A DNA stretch of 64,000 bases from Chloroflexi bacterium RBG_13_51_36 (GCA_001796515.1 MGMS01000016.1:1-64000), one strand, 5' to 3'. Counted from the stretch's first letter, positions 26,203 through 34,858 are shown. Program-made: numbers and translations. Notes: a model not told the origin generated them from the letters alone.

Positions 26203-27111
26203 CTAATCATCGGGGCTGACTATTGCGCCGGGTGTGTCCTCCAACCACAGGTCGAACTCCATCTCGAAGGTCGCCTGGTCCCTCATGTATCTCCAGGAAG
26301 GCCAGTCGTTGAACTTCTTCCAGTAGAGCAGGGCATTGGCATATTCGGGGTCAGTGGGTGATATGCCGAGCTCGTCGGGGTGTTTGATGAAGTTGAGGGC
26401 AAAGTCTTCCTCACTGTCCTGCGTCAGGTAGAACCACAGGTAGATGGTCCTCGGCTGGCAGGGCATCAGGTCGAAGAGGTAGATCTCGTGGCAGTCCCAT
26501 TTGTAGAGGAGGTCTTCCAACCTCACACCATCGGGATTCACCAGGACGTCGTTGAGGTCCGTGCTGTTGGTTATTATCATTCGGACGCCACTGCCCATGC
26601 TGCAGTCATCGCCATCAACGCCAACGCCGGGGACGGTCACGCAGTCAACTTTGCCGCCGTATTCCGCCACCAGCTCCGGCTCGGGTTTCAGGTCGCCAGA
26701 GTAGGGTTGATTGGTGCTGGGGTCCGGGTAGCCTGTTGACTCGCCAGCTGGCCAGTATGCACTACCGCCCTCGGGGTATGGATTCACCTTGGGCAGCGCG
26801 TTAGAGCAGACTATGTTCTTGACGTGGATAAAGGCTTTTGACGGGAAGATGCACTGTCCGGCGTTCCACAGCTCGACTTCATACGGGCCGTAGAATTTCC
26901 CCGGTATCATGCATTCAACGTAAACCTTTGCCGGCACGCCTTCGCCCCAGGGTGCGTCATCTGCACCGTTGACCTTCAGGTCCACGGCGCCTGTCTCGAT
27001 GTAGTTGCCGAAGCTGGTCTCGGAGTCACTCCAGGTGGCAAACACGCCACCCACACCGGCCAGGGTCAGAGCGACCACGACCACCACGGCTAAAATCAAA
27101 TTCTTTTTCAT
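26203..27111 (-). CDS. SipW-dependent (TasA/camelysin-like) secreted protein, larger paralogue
   Basis: The 302-residue protein has the signal peptide LTLAGVGGVFATWSDSETSFGNY followed by IETGAVDLKV, matching TasA-type proteins. The body includes CMIPGKFYGPYEVELWNAGQ, a longer Cys-containing insert (VPGVGVDGDDCSMG) and a C-terminal YLTQDSEED segment. It shares the YSLLWNAG/EVELWNAG core and HEI(R/Y)L(F/G)DL element with the 218-residue paralogue. It begins the presumed surface-protein operon. Confidence 0.8.
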   Translation of the reverse strand: MKKNLILAVVVVVALTLAGVGGVFATWSDSETSFGNYIETGAVDLKVNGADDAPWGEGVPAKVYVECMIPGKFYGPYEVELWNAGQCIFPSKAFIHVKNIVCSNALPKVNPYPEGGSAYWPAGESTGYPDPSTNQPYSGDLKPEPELVAEYGGKVDCVTVPGVGVDGDDCSMGSGVRMIITNSTDLNDVLVNPDGVRLEDLLYKWDCHEIYLFDLMPCQPRTIYLWFYLTQDSEEDFALNFIKHPDELGISPTDPEYANALLYWKKFNDWPSWRYMRDQATFEMEFDLWLEDTPGAIVSPDD

Positions 27112-27193
27112 GTCTCACATTCCTCCTTTTTCCGGGTTTCTCATCTATTCCACCTCATCTTCAATTTAAGGTGTGCCTTACCGCGCTCACCAT

Positions 27194-27241
27194 GTAGTGC
27201 GACCCTTCAGGGTCGTGCACGAGGCTAAAGCCTCGCACTAC
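27194..27241. repeat. double-hairpin interspersed repeat
   Basis: GTAGTGCGACCCTTCAGGGT then CGTGCACGAGGCTAAAGCCT then CGCACTAC. The outer GTAGTGCG and CGCACTAC arms pair, and two inner hairpins (ACCCTTCAGGGT, AGGCTAAAGCCT) stand within. A partial copy occurs at 10738-10764. It is non-coding. Confidence 0.7.
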
Positions 27242-27354
27242 ATTGATGGAAGCCCGGTTGCCCTGATCGACCCTCCCTCGGAAAAGGCCTAGGGCATCGG
27301 CAATCGTATTACTCAAAACTGTTCTCGGATACAAACTATCTTTCATCGTTGAAT

Positions 27355-27732
27355 TCAATTCTGCGGAAATGTCCGGGCGCGGCGCAGCAGGGATCGCACC
27401 CTGGCCAGCAGCTCCCTCAAGCTTAAGGGAGACGTCAGGTAGACATCGGCGCCCATTTCCAGAAACTCCACTCCTGCCACCTCTTCCGGCTCCTGCCCCA
27501 GGACTATTATGGGAACATCAGAGAGCTCCCGAATGCGGATGCAAAGCTCATCTCCATTCAGTCTGTGGCTGTTTTCACGCATCACTATGAGGTCAGGAGT
27601 GCTTCTATCTAATTCAACCAGAGCCTGCCTGCTCTCGGCAGTGCTCACGATTTGAAAACCGGAGTTCTGCAATACAAAAGTCAAGTTATCTGTCATCGCC
27701 AGGTCGGGACACACAAGTAAAATCCTGTCCAA
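27355..27732 (-). CDS. stand-alone receiver-fold protein lacking the phosphorylation site
   Basis: The 125-residue protein has the CheY-like alpha/beta layout from ILLVCPDLA to SLRELLARVRSLLRRA. The acidic pair (usually DD) is CP, the phospho-acceptor Asp is Arg (DLIVMRE), and the conserved Lys is Ser (YLTSPLS). It therefore cannot be activated by standard phosphotransfer. There is no DNA-binding domain after the receiver. It may regulate by protein contact. A cluster of palindromes and tandem repeats lies upstream (27745-27867). Confidence 0.75.
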   Translation of the reverse strand: MDRILLVCPDLAMTDNLTFVLQNSGFQIVSTAESRQALVELDRSTPDLIVMRENSHRLNGDELCIRIRELSDVPIIVLGQEPEEVAGVEFLEMGADVYLTSPLSLRELLARVRSLLRRARTFPQN

Positions 27733-27748
27733 CGCTCAGTCCGAACTT

Positions 27749-27762
27749 AAGTACCGGTACTT
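27749..27762. promoter_or_regulatory. 14-bp perfect palindrome upstream of receiver gene
   Basis: AAGTACCGGTACTT is perfectly symmetric and sits 17 bases upstream of the receiver gene start, next to a second GGTACC and an overlapping ACTTAAGT. It has the form of a dimer-binding operator. Confidence 0.5.
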
Positions 27763-27819
27763 TGGTACCATATTTAAGTCAAGTCTAACGGGGCACGACA
27801 GAGAAGTCAGTAGCTACTT

Positions 27820-27867
27820 GGTTACCGGAGGTTTCTTTTTGGTTACCGGAGGTTTCTTTTTGGTTAC
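27820..27867. repeat. 21-bp tandem direct repeat
   Basis: GGTTACCGGAGGTTTCTTTTT occurs at 27820 and 27841, with a third partial copy (GGTTAC) at 27862. The 21-bp period equals two helical turns, placing all copies on one DNA face, as in iterated operators of OmpR-type regulators. It is about 90 bp upstream of the receiver gene. Confidence 0.65.
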
Positions 27868-28006
27868 AAGACACTCAGTATGTCAGTGCGAAGGAAGTGG
27901 AGCAATCTCAGCACAATGAGAAAGGGAACGCTGGTGGCGGTATCTCTACGCGAGCCTGGGGATTGTCTCATCGCCTCGCTTTCGGCAAAGAAAGGGGGAG
28001 ATGTCT

Positions 28007-28717
28007 CTATTCACTCGAACCGGATGCTTTGATGACGTAGCCTATGCCTCGTTCGGTGAAGATGATTTCCGGGTTGGAGGGGTCTTCCTCGATCTTAGAA
28101 CGCAAGCGGTACACACTCAGCTTGAGGAGTTCTGTTTCACCATCGTAGTTTGGCCCCCAGATATGCTGTAGCAGCTCGGTGCTGCTGCATACCCTGCCCT
28201 GGTTCTTGATTAAATGACAAAGGAGTTTGTATTGGATGGGAGTTAGCTTCACCGGCTTTCCTGAGATGCTTACCTGGCGAGTGTCGTAGTTCACAGACAG
28301 TTTGCCATTCAAGGAAAAGGAACCATCGTGATTATTGGCAGAACGGCGCCGGAGAATAGCGTTGACCTTGGCAATAAATTCCATGGGGATGGAAGATGGG
28401 GACACCCAGTCATCAGCACCCATCTCCAGCGCTTTCACCCTATCCATGACGTCATCCCTCTGGCTAATAACAATGAGGAGCACATCGGATAAGCTGCGAA
28501 TCTGGCCTATGATGCCAAAGCAGTCCACAGACGGTGCTACTTCGCTTGGTTCAGGAAGATGAAACATAACGATGTCTGGTTGCTCTCTATGTACTAGCTC
28601 CAGGCTTTCCCTGGCTTCACTGACATGGACTAAGCCTAAGTCCGGCCATCTCACTTTCAAGACAGACGAAATAGCCTGCGACAAATCTTGGGAATAGCTA
28701 ACAACCAGAACTTTCAT
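28007..28717 (-). CDS. OmpR/PhoB-type regulator with degenerate receiver
   Basis: The 236-residue protein has an N-terminal receiver (1-120) and a C-terminal winged helix (residues 135-230: LTPIQYKLLCHLIKNQGRVCSS, then SVYRLRSKIEEDPSNP and GIGYVIKA). The receiver lacks the acidic pair (SY for DD), has His for the phospho-acceptor Asp (DIVMFHL) and Ser for the Lys (DDWVSPS). It is probably a phosphorylation-independent DNA-binding regulator. It is a close paralogue of the protein at 29442-30164. Confidence 0.85.
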   Translation of the reverse strand: MKVLVVSYSQDLSQAISSVLKVRWPDLGLVHVSEARESLELVHREQPDIVMFHLPEPSEVAPSVDCFGIIGQIRSLSDVLLIVISQRDDVMDRVKALEMGADDWVSPSSIPMEFIAKVNAILRRRSANNHDGSFSLNGKLSVNYDTRQVSISGKPVKLTPIQYKLLCHLIKNQGRVCSSTELLQHIWGPNYDGETELLKLSVYRLRSKIEEDPSNPEIIFTERGIGYVIKASGSSE

Positions 28718-29305
28718 CTCTCTTTGTCTGTCACATAGGCTACGCTCACTAGCAGCTTTCCCCGATCACCCAACTCACGCCGCCCGGAACTTACTTGATC
28801 GCCCTCTTAGTGTTTCGCCAAATCGACTATTCACAATAATAGAATTCATGACAATAATTCGTACAAGCCCTGTGTACCAGTCAATTATCAATCCACAGAT
28901 AGAGGAATATCCCATTCGCTGGTTACTTGTTCTATGTCTTCGGTGGCTTAACTTCTGAGACAGTACTTACTTTAAGTCAGTGTTGATGGAATAGTCATAA
29001 AATTTAGATGATGAAATGTGACAAAACTATGACATTTTTGAGCCCGATGCCACGCTCGTATTCACGTCGGCCGAGTGTTGACAACCCACCTTGCCGGGAA
29101 ATGACCGAGCTGGTCTAGCCAGACAATATGAGCGGCCCGGTATTTGTTACCGTACAGACGGGAGGCATCTCTGCTTTTTCGCCGACAATCTGCCGCCAGA
29201 GAATGTCAGTAGTTTGTGACCAAATTGATGCTTCAGGTGATTGTGCGGTTAGTTGAGGTAAGTTGCCTTTACGATATGTTAATTGAGAAAGAGATATGTA
29301 AAGAT
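28718..29305. other. divergent control region of the first regulator unit
   Basis: About 590 bp separate the regulator start from a decayed HTH gene. The right end (about 29224-29305) is similar to the region just before the intact HTH gene at 30626 (shared AAATTGAT, GGTGATTGTG, GTTAA and AAAGATATG). No gene is supported inside. Confidence 0.55.
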
Positions 29306-29386
29306 ATGATAAGTTATGGACGCGTAGGTCATATGCGAAGGGTGCGAAAACTAGCCCGGTTCCACCATGTGTATCCTGACATCTGA
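29306..29386 (+). pseudogene. decayed copy of the HTH gene
   Basis: The frame ATG to TGA encodes 26 residues that align without gaps to the start of the HTH protein at 30638 onward: RRVRKLARFHHVYPDI against LTVREVARLLHVHPNT. DNA similarity continues past the stop (TGAGGCG, CAACAACGGAAGA) to about 29415, with small deletions. It is a truncated and frameshifted remnant of a duplicated gene. Confidence 0.7.
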
Positions 29387-29441
29387 GGCGGCGGGGCAAC
29401 AACGGAAGAGTAATGGTTCTTTTGGTGGCCAGAATCAAACG

Positions 29442-30164
29442 TCAGAGAGGTCTCTTCCAGCCCGCACGGGAGGCCCTAATAACGTAGCCTATGCCTCGTT
29501 CGTTGAAGATGATTTCCGGGTTGGAGGGGTCTTCCTCGATCTTAGAACGCAAGCGGTACACACTCAGCTTGAGGAGTTCTCTTTCACCGCCGTAGTTTGG
29601 ACCCCAGACATGCTGGAGCAGCTCGGTGCTGCTGCACACCCTGCCCTGGTTCCTGATTAGATGACAGAGGAGTCTATACTGGATCGGGGTTAGCTTCACC
29701 GACTTTCCCGAGACGCATACCTGGTGAGTGGCATAATCTATAGACAGCTTGCCATCAAGAGAAAGGAAAGCGCCGCGATTACTCGGGGAGCGGCGTCGGA
29801 CAATAGCATTGACTTTGGCAATAAACTCCATGGGGACGAAAGACGGGGACACCCAGTCATCGGCACCCATCTCCAGGGCTTTGACCTTGTCCATAACATT
29901 ATCGCTCTGACTGATAACAACGATGGGCACATCGGAGAAGCTGCGAATCCGGGTTATGAGCTCAAAGTCATCCGCAGATGATGTCCCCTCGCTTAGTTCT
30001 CGAAAGTGAAACATAACAATGTCCGGTTGTTCTCTATGTATCAGTCCCAGGTTTTCCCCGGTTTCACCGGCCTGAACTAGAGTTAAGTCGGGCCATCTAA
30101 CCTTGAGCACAGAGGCAACAGCTTGCGATAAGCCTTGAGATTGACCGATAACCAGAGCTTTCAT
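29442..30164 (-). CDS. OmpR/PhoB-type regulator with degenerate receiver, paralogue
   Basis: The 240-residue protein is a close relative of that at 28007-28717, with the same receiver changes (His at the phospho-acceptor in DIVMFHF, Ser at the Lys position in DDWVSPS) and an intact winged helix (LTPIQYRLLCHLIRNQGR). The ATG at 30164 aligns with the start of the paralogue; an in-frame ATG 18 bases upstream is also possible. The divergent neighbour is the intact HTH gene at 30626. Confidence 0.85.
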   Translation of the reverse strand: MKALVIGQSQGLSQAVASVLKVRWPDLTLVQAGETGENLGLIHREQPDIVMFHFRELSEGTSSADDFELITRIRSFSDVPIVVISQSDNVMDKVKALEMGADDWVSPSFVPMEFIAKVNAIVRRRSPSNRGAFLSLDGKLSIDYATHQVCVSGKSVKLTPIQYRLLCHLIRNQGRVCSSTELLQHVWGPNYGGERELLKLSVYRLRSKIEEDPSNPEIIFNERGIGYVIRASRAGWKRPL

Positions 30165-30625
30165 CCCCTTCACTAAATACAAGAACTAATGCGCAATTTA
30201 GAGTGGTTTTCGCTATTGACTTTGCTGAACCTCAAACGGCTATCTACAGGTTCAGCTTCACCGCCTCACACATAAGACTGCACGATGTTTTCAGCCTATC
30301 CTCTCTTTCAAAATCCCGCTTCCCCCCGTCAATTACGTCCAGCCACACAACTAACGGCGACGGGCGCTTACACACTCACCCTGTCGGTGTTCCCCTGCAC
30401 AGATAGCTCCTGATGGCAACATATAGGCGAACAATTCGTGTAGGAGTAACACCCTCTCCAATAAGATTAACATTTCTGCAATACGAAGTCAATATACCTA
30501 ACTTAACCTTTCTTACAAATCGGGACTTTTCTCCCAGTACTATTTTCTAAGAAAATTGATACTTTCGGGTGATTGTGTGGTCAACTGAAGTGAGTTACCC
30601 TTAGGATAAGTTAACTAAAGAGCAG
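30165..30625. promoter_or_regulatory. divergent intergenic region between regulator and HTH gene
   Basis: This 460-bp AT-richer stretch must hold promoters for both the minus-strand regulator and the plus-strand HTH gene. Its right 90 bp are conserved in the duplicate unit at about 29224-29305. No gene is supported inside. Confidence 0.5.
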
Positions 30626-30865
30626 ATGGGAAAAGATATGGCAGATAACGACCAGATGAATGACATGCTGACGGTGAGGGAGGTAGCCCGGCTCCTCCAT
30701 GTCCATCCCAATACGTTGAGGCGCTGGACTAACAACGGAAGACTGAAAGCATACCGCATCACCCCCCGGGGTGATCGCAGATTCAAGCGCGAGGAAATCG
30801 CTCGCTTCCTTGCCCAGTTTAACAACTTTGGGGACAGCGCCGGCGAGCAACAGGCAGAACCCTGA
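30626..30865 (+). CDS. excisionase/MerR-type helix-turn-helix protein
   Basis: The 79-residue protein carries MLTVREVARLLHVHPNTLRRWTNNGRL..., that is, the helix-turn-helix of the excisionase/BldC-like group, followed by GDRRFKREEIARFL. It is a small DNA-binding protein without an effector domain. Start could be 30626 or the ATG at 30638. It is divergent from an atypical OmpR-type regulator; a decayed copy of the same pair lies immediately to the left. Confidence 0.8.
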   Translation: MGKDMADNDQMNDMLTVREVARLLHVHPNTLRRWTNNGRLKAYRITPRGDRRFKREEIARFLAQFNNFGDSAGEQQAEP

Positions 30866-30950
30866 ACGCCATCTACATTTCTGAATCTCTGAGTTCAGCA
30901 GATTACTGAAAACATTGTGCTTGGCAATCCAAACCCACAACAGCCCCGCC

Positions 30951-30990
30951 GGGATTGCTTCGGCTGACCGCAGCCGGCCTCGCAATGACG
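30951..30990. repeat. GATTGCTTCG...CGCAATGAC interspersed repeat
   Basis: GATTGCTTCGGCTGACCGCA followed by GCCGGCCTCGCAATGACG. Its arms are partly complementary. Related copies occur near 40345-40376, 45864-45893 and, in part, within mfd at 15211. It is non-coding. Confidence 0.55.
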
Positions 30991-31120
30991 GGAGGGGAGT
31001 CAAAAAGTTGAGCAATTCACCGCCTCATGCCATTTTCCCTAACGGAGAAGTAGCTTCATCTGGGGAACCGGGGTTCAGTCTAGCTGTCGATTCCCGACCA
31101 GCTATGCCCTTCACTCTAAA

Positions 31121-32197
31121 CTAGTCACTGGAAGCAGGGGATTGGGCCAGGCGCTGTTTCACCAGATTTATGGCATCTGTAGATGTTGGGTCAACCTCGT
31201 TGAGCATCGACAGATAGAAGCTCGCATAGTCGCCCAGTAGGACTAAACTCAAGATTTGAGCCAGGGCGCTCTTCCCGGTGGCTTCTACGAATTCATAGGC
31301 GATTCCCGCTTTGGTCAGCAATTCGGCGGTAACCTCGTAGCGAAGCAGGTTGCGGGGATGGAGTGAGGAAGAGCGCAGCATAAAGACAAGAATCCTTTCC
31401 TTCGCATCGGAGGGGAACTCGTAGCCGACTACGGCATTGTGATTGAGTTCAGGGAAGTTCTCAAAGAAAGCCCAGGCCTTGCTGTTCTCGTTGAATTCTC
31501 CCTTCCAGCGCCGAGCCACCTCTGAGAGCATCTCGGCTCCGTATACTACTGCTATATGTCCCCGCAATTTGTTTGCTAGCTGCTTGGCTGGATTGGAAGC
31601 AAGAGGATTGGTTTCAATGACGTCTCCTGACAGTTTCTTCAGGATGTCCACCGCCTCTTTCAAATCTGCCGACTTATCTTCAATCAGACCAAGCTTCTGA
31701 AAAATGCCTACCAGGGGAATAAAACTGTGGGGAAAGGCAGCTCTGGGAGGCGCCTGGTAGTCGATAATGAAAACAGGGATGCCTTCCTTTTGGGCTAATT
31801 GCTGAAGTTTGCCGCCTGAGGTGATGGCTAACTTTTTTGACCGGATCCCCAGCGATTTGGTGAACGCAGAAAGAGTTTCTTCGGTATTGCCTGAATAACT
31901 TGAGGCGATGACCAGGGTGCTTTCATCGACAAATGCCGGCAGGCCGTAGTCGCGGTGCACCCAAACCGGCGCTTTGCTTTCGGCCATGGCGAGCCGGCGG
32001 GCGATATCACCGCCGATAGCCGAGCCACCCATCCCCAGGATAACGACGTTGGACATTTTGGCATGCAGGTGGGGGAGCTCAAATTTCAGTACTTTCTGCC
32101 AGGCTTTCTCACATTGCTCGGGAAACGCGTGCAGATGGTCGAGCATTCCTAACTTGTCAAATTGACGATAAGCGGAAACATTATCTAAATCAACCAT
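31121..32197 (-). CDS. bifunctional phosphoglucose/phosphomannose isomerase
   Basis: The 358-residue protein has a SIS-fold N-terminal domain (ILGMGGSAIGGDIARRL near residue 51, SSYSGNTEETLSA near 95) and the C-terminal domain typical of the archaeal/bacterial PGI/PMI group (ELNHNAVVGYEFP near 250). It interconverts glucose-6-phosphate, fructose-6-phosphate and mannose-6-phosphate. The length is normal. It is divergent from the NADH dehydrogenase gene. Confidence 0.9.
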   Translation of the reverse strand: MVDLDNVSAYRQFDKLGMLDHLHAFPEQCEKAWQKVLKFELPHLHAKMSNVVILGMGGSAIGGDIARRLAMAESKAPVWVHRDYGLPAFVDESTLVIASSYSGNTEETLSAFTKSLGIRSKKLAITSGGKLQQLAQKEGIPVFIIDYQAPPRAAFPHSFIPLVGIFQKLGLIEDKSADLKEAVDILKKLSGDVIETNPLASNPAKQLANKLRGHIAVVYGAEMLSEVARRWKGEFNENSKAWAFFENFPELNHNAVVGYEFPSDAKERILVFMLRSSSLHPRNLLRYEVTAELLTKAGIAYEFVEATGKSALAQILSLVLLGDYASFYLSMLNEVDPTSTDAINLVKQRLAQSPASSD

Positions 32198-32362
32198 TGT
32201 TGGCCTCTTGTCTTTTCATCCCTGTGCCCTGATCGGCTGAGCTATGGTTCTCCTTCAAAAGCATACTCCAATTGGGCGATTCAGGCAAGCCTCATTGACA
32301 TTTGGATGGACGGACGTTAACCTTGTTTGAGGGACTGAGATTCCCTTTGGTAGGTGACAGCC

Positions 32363-33646
32363 ATGGACGGAAGCAAAAAGAGGGTGCTCATCCTGGGCGC
32401 AGGCGCGGCCGGGATTAGCACTGCGCTGGAGTTGAAGAAAGCTTCCGCTCATGCGACGGGACTCGAGGTGACACTGGTAGATCAGCGGGATGATCATTGT
32501 CCCCTGCCTTTTGTATGGCAGGTGGTCAGCGGGAGCGTGCAACCCGGTCATATCTCTTTCCCTGTGCGTGTCCTGCTGAAAGAAGGGGATGGTGCCGGAC
32601 CGGTTAGGTTCAAGCAGAGCCAGGTGCAGGGCATAGATGTGGCGAGGAAAGTGGTCAGTACTGATGATGGAGAACTGGAGTGGGACTATCTGGTGGTGAC
32701 TCTGGGCAGCACCACCAATTTCTTTGGAATGGCCGATGCCGAGGAGAACTCGCAGACTTTGAAATCCCTGAGCGATGCCGTCAATATCCATAATCGCATT
32801 TTGGACAACTACGAGGCGGCGTTGCAGGAAAGAGATGAACAGCGCCGGCGCGAGCTACTCACCTTTGTGGTGGTGGGGGGTGGACCCACGGGGATAGAAC
32901 TGGCGGCGGCCATCCAGGATTTCGTGCGCAAGGCGCTGGTGCGGAAATACCCCTCTCTCACGTCTCAAGTTCGGGTGCTCCTGGTCGAAGCGCAGGACGC
33001 TCTCCTCTCCGGCATGAAGGCCAAAATGTCGGAACTGGCTATCAGCCGGCTACACTCTCGGGGAATCGAGGTTTTGTTGAAGACTCGTATTACCAGAGTC
33101 TGGTCAGGTGGTATTCAGACTGCCGATGGGCAGACTATACCGACTCGAACCGTTGTCTGGGTAGCAGGGGTGAAGCCGGTGGCTGTTGTAGAGTCGTTGC
33201 CTTTCAATAAGGCAAAAGGCGGCCGCATCGTGGTGAATCAATATCTGGAGGTCAGTGAGTCGCCCGGGGTCTATGTGCTCGGGGATTGCGCCTATTTATT
33301 GCAGGAAGATGGGTCAGCGCCCTATCCGCCAACCCAGCAGGTAGCTCAGCGACAGGGACCGGCCTGTGCCAGGAACATCATCCGCGCAATACAGGGTAAG
33401 GACCAGCGTCCCTTCCGTTACAGGTTCAAGGGGCAGGTGATATATATGGGCAGGAATCTGGTGCTGGCCCAGCTAGGGGGCCGCGTCTTCGATGGTTTTG
33501 CCGCCGCAATAGTGCGGCGAGTCTATTATCTATGGGTATTCATTTCATATCTCGGTCTGCCCACAGAATTCAGGAGAAAGCTGGGCGCTCTTCGTGATTG
33601 GGTCCCCGCCTATTTCTACCATCGCAATACGACTCGCCTGGAGTGA
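32363..33646 (+). CDS. type II NADH dehydrogenase-like FAD oxidoreductase
   Basis: The 427-residue protein has an FAD-binding GAGAAGISTALEL near the start, a TLGSTTNFFG segment, the NAD-binding VVVGGGPTGIELAAAI near residue 170, and GVYVLGDCAYL near 305 that contacts FAD. This matches NDH-2/Ndh-type pyridine nucleotide-disulphide oxidoreductases that pass electrons from NADH to quinone on the membrane surface. The C-terminal region (RRVYYLWVFISYLGLP) could attach to the membrane. The ATG at 32363 is chosen since TAGGTG lies six bases upstream; a GTG at 32354 is also open. Confidence 0.85.
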   Translation: MDGSKKRVLILGAGAAGISTALELKKASAHATGLEVTLVDQRDDHCPLPFVWQVVSGSVQPGHISFPVRVLLKEGDGAGPVRFKQSQVQGIDVARKVVSTDDGELEWDYLVVTLGSTTNFFGMADAEENSQTLKSLSDAVNIHNRILDNYEAALQERDEQRRRELLTFVVVGGGPTGIELAAAIQDFVRKALVRKYPSLTSQVRVLLVEAQDALLSGMKAKMSELAISRLHSRGIEVLLKTRITRVWSGGIQTADGQTIPTRTVVWVAGVKPVAVVESLPFNKAKGGRIVVNQYLEVSESPGVYVLGDCAYLLQEDGSAPYPPTQQVAQRQGPACARNIIRAIQGKDQRPFRYRFKGQVIYMGRNLVLAQLGGRVFDGFAAAIVRRVYYLWVFISYLGLPTEFRRKLGALRDWVPAYFYHRNTTRLE

Positions 33647-33701
33647 GCGGGAGGCGTGGTCAGGGGGTTACAACTCTTCATTTCAGTGTTGGTTGGCTCC
33701 A

Positions 33702-34445
33702 TCAATAGACAGGGGCATCGTCCAAGCTTGATTGGAGGACATCCTTATCCAGCTTGTGTTTTTTTGTCATTGATGTAACTAATTCAAATAACCATTTGGG
33801 ACTTGTGGGTGCTAAATATATTTTATCTATCAACATGCCTAAATCTACTTGAACGTATATCCCATCATCAAATAAGGGTTTAGACCAATCCAGTCCGCCA
33901 TTTTTCTTATAACGTAATTCTTGAATTACTCCTCTTAATTCCTTCTCATGTTCAAAGCTCTTTCTCTTATGAACAAAGGGATATAGCGTATTTCCTTCAG
34001 GCATCCAATCCTTTTCGAAATCTATATATTTTACTTTGCCAATAAAAACACTGTGATTTTCGTCTTTTAAAGAAGTCTTTAGAAGATCAAAAGTTGATTG
34101 TATAGCAATTCCATCGTTGCTTTTAAGGTATAATTTCCACATGGCGGCTGACTCATACTCGCTTAAGTGCCAGCAGTTAATGGCGGTGTTTTTTATAAAT
34201 ATTTTGGTAAATTGACTGAAATTCTCTAATGCATTCGGCGGTATTTTCCCTTTATATACCTCGGGTCTCAGCTTTATATTGGCTCTTGAATATGATCCTT
34301 CAAATGGGTCCCCTAGTCTGTCAGCCCTGGTAAAGAAAAGAGCCGACTTGTCTAGTAAGCTTACAAATTTGGTGAAATCAATATATCTCCATACCTTTGC
34401 ACTTTCATTTTCGGGTTTTTCAAAAACAGGATGCTCTTTATACAT
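33702..34445 (-). CDS. DUF2971 family protein
   Basis: The 247-residue protein has the DUF2971 opening (KVWRYIDFTKFVSLLDKSALFFTRADRLGDPFEGS) and the later NCWHLSEYESAAMWKLY and the KKSFEHEKELRGVIQ motifs. The function is unknown; members are often found in variable or defence-related loci. The gene is visibly richer in A and T than its neighbours, and no same-strand partner is near, suggesting separate acquisition. Confidence 0.85.
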   Translation of the reverse strand: MYKEHPVFEKPENESAKVWRYIDFTKFVSLLDKSALFFTRADRLGDPFEGSYSRANIKLRPEVYKGKIPPNALENFSQFTKIFIKNTAINCWHLSEYESAAMWKLYLKSNDGIAIQSTFDLLKTSLKDENHSVFIGKVKYIDFEKDWMPEGNTLYPFVHKRKSFEHEKELRGVIQELRYKKNGGLDWSKPLFDDGIYVQVDLGMLIDKIYLAPTSPKWLFELVTSMTKKHKLDKDVLQSSLDDAPVY

Positions 34446-34700
34446 TCTCTGACTCTTTAATTCTAACTGAGTTTACCAAATAGCCTTTAGTTCTTCTGTA
34501 TACGGCTTTATTATACCACTCACTGATGGCGCAGGAATTCGCTTAGCCGAGTCCTAACTGATTAGAGCCAGCGGGAGATGGTGCAACATAGACGCATGTT
34601 ATTCAAGAGAGTTCAATGGCGCAACAGAATGAATCATACCAATAATTATTAAGTAAGCTCTAATGGCAAACATTGCGAGCTTAATTCACTTTTCCGCCGC

Positions 34701-34766
34701 ACCCACAGCCTTTCCCCATCGGTAATAAACTCGACGGTGCCATCCTCATCTGTGCGATGTACGTTG
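34701..34766 (-). pseudogene. fragment of the comEC 3' end
   Basis: On the minus strand the segment reads HRTDEDGTVEFITDGERLWV, matching YRTDEDDTIEFITDGETLWV at the C-terminus of ComEC (37277-37350). Only about 22 codons match. It lies just left of the first M29 gene, in a place equivalent to comEC beside the second M29 gene. Confidence 0.7.
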
Positions 34767-34858
34767 ACTGTGGCCACGACGTTGGCCATTTGACTACCCT
34801 CGACAGCACCTGCTAGACTGCCGAGACATTCTAGTATCAGCACATCAAAGGAGGCGAA

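Noticed and set aside
20150..27111. Sortase-assembled pilus operon
   Set aside because: SpaA-type domains are present but there is no sortase gene and no LPxTG-type ending on either SpaA protein.
29115..29438. Minus-strand 107-residue frame
   Set aside because: It overlaps the conserved control region and the decayed HTH gene on the other strand, with no motif.
32255..32791. Minus-strand frame overlapping the NADH dehydrogenase gene
   Set aside because: Antisense to a well-supported gene with clear FAD/NAD motifs.
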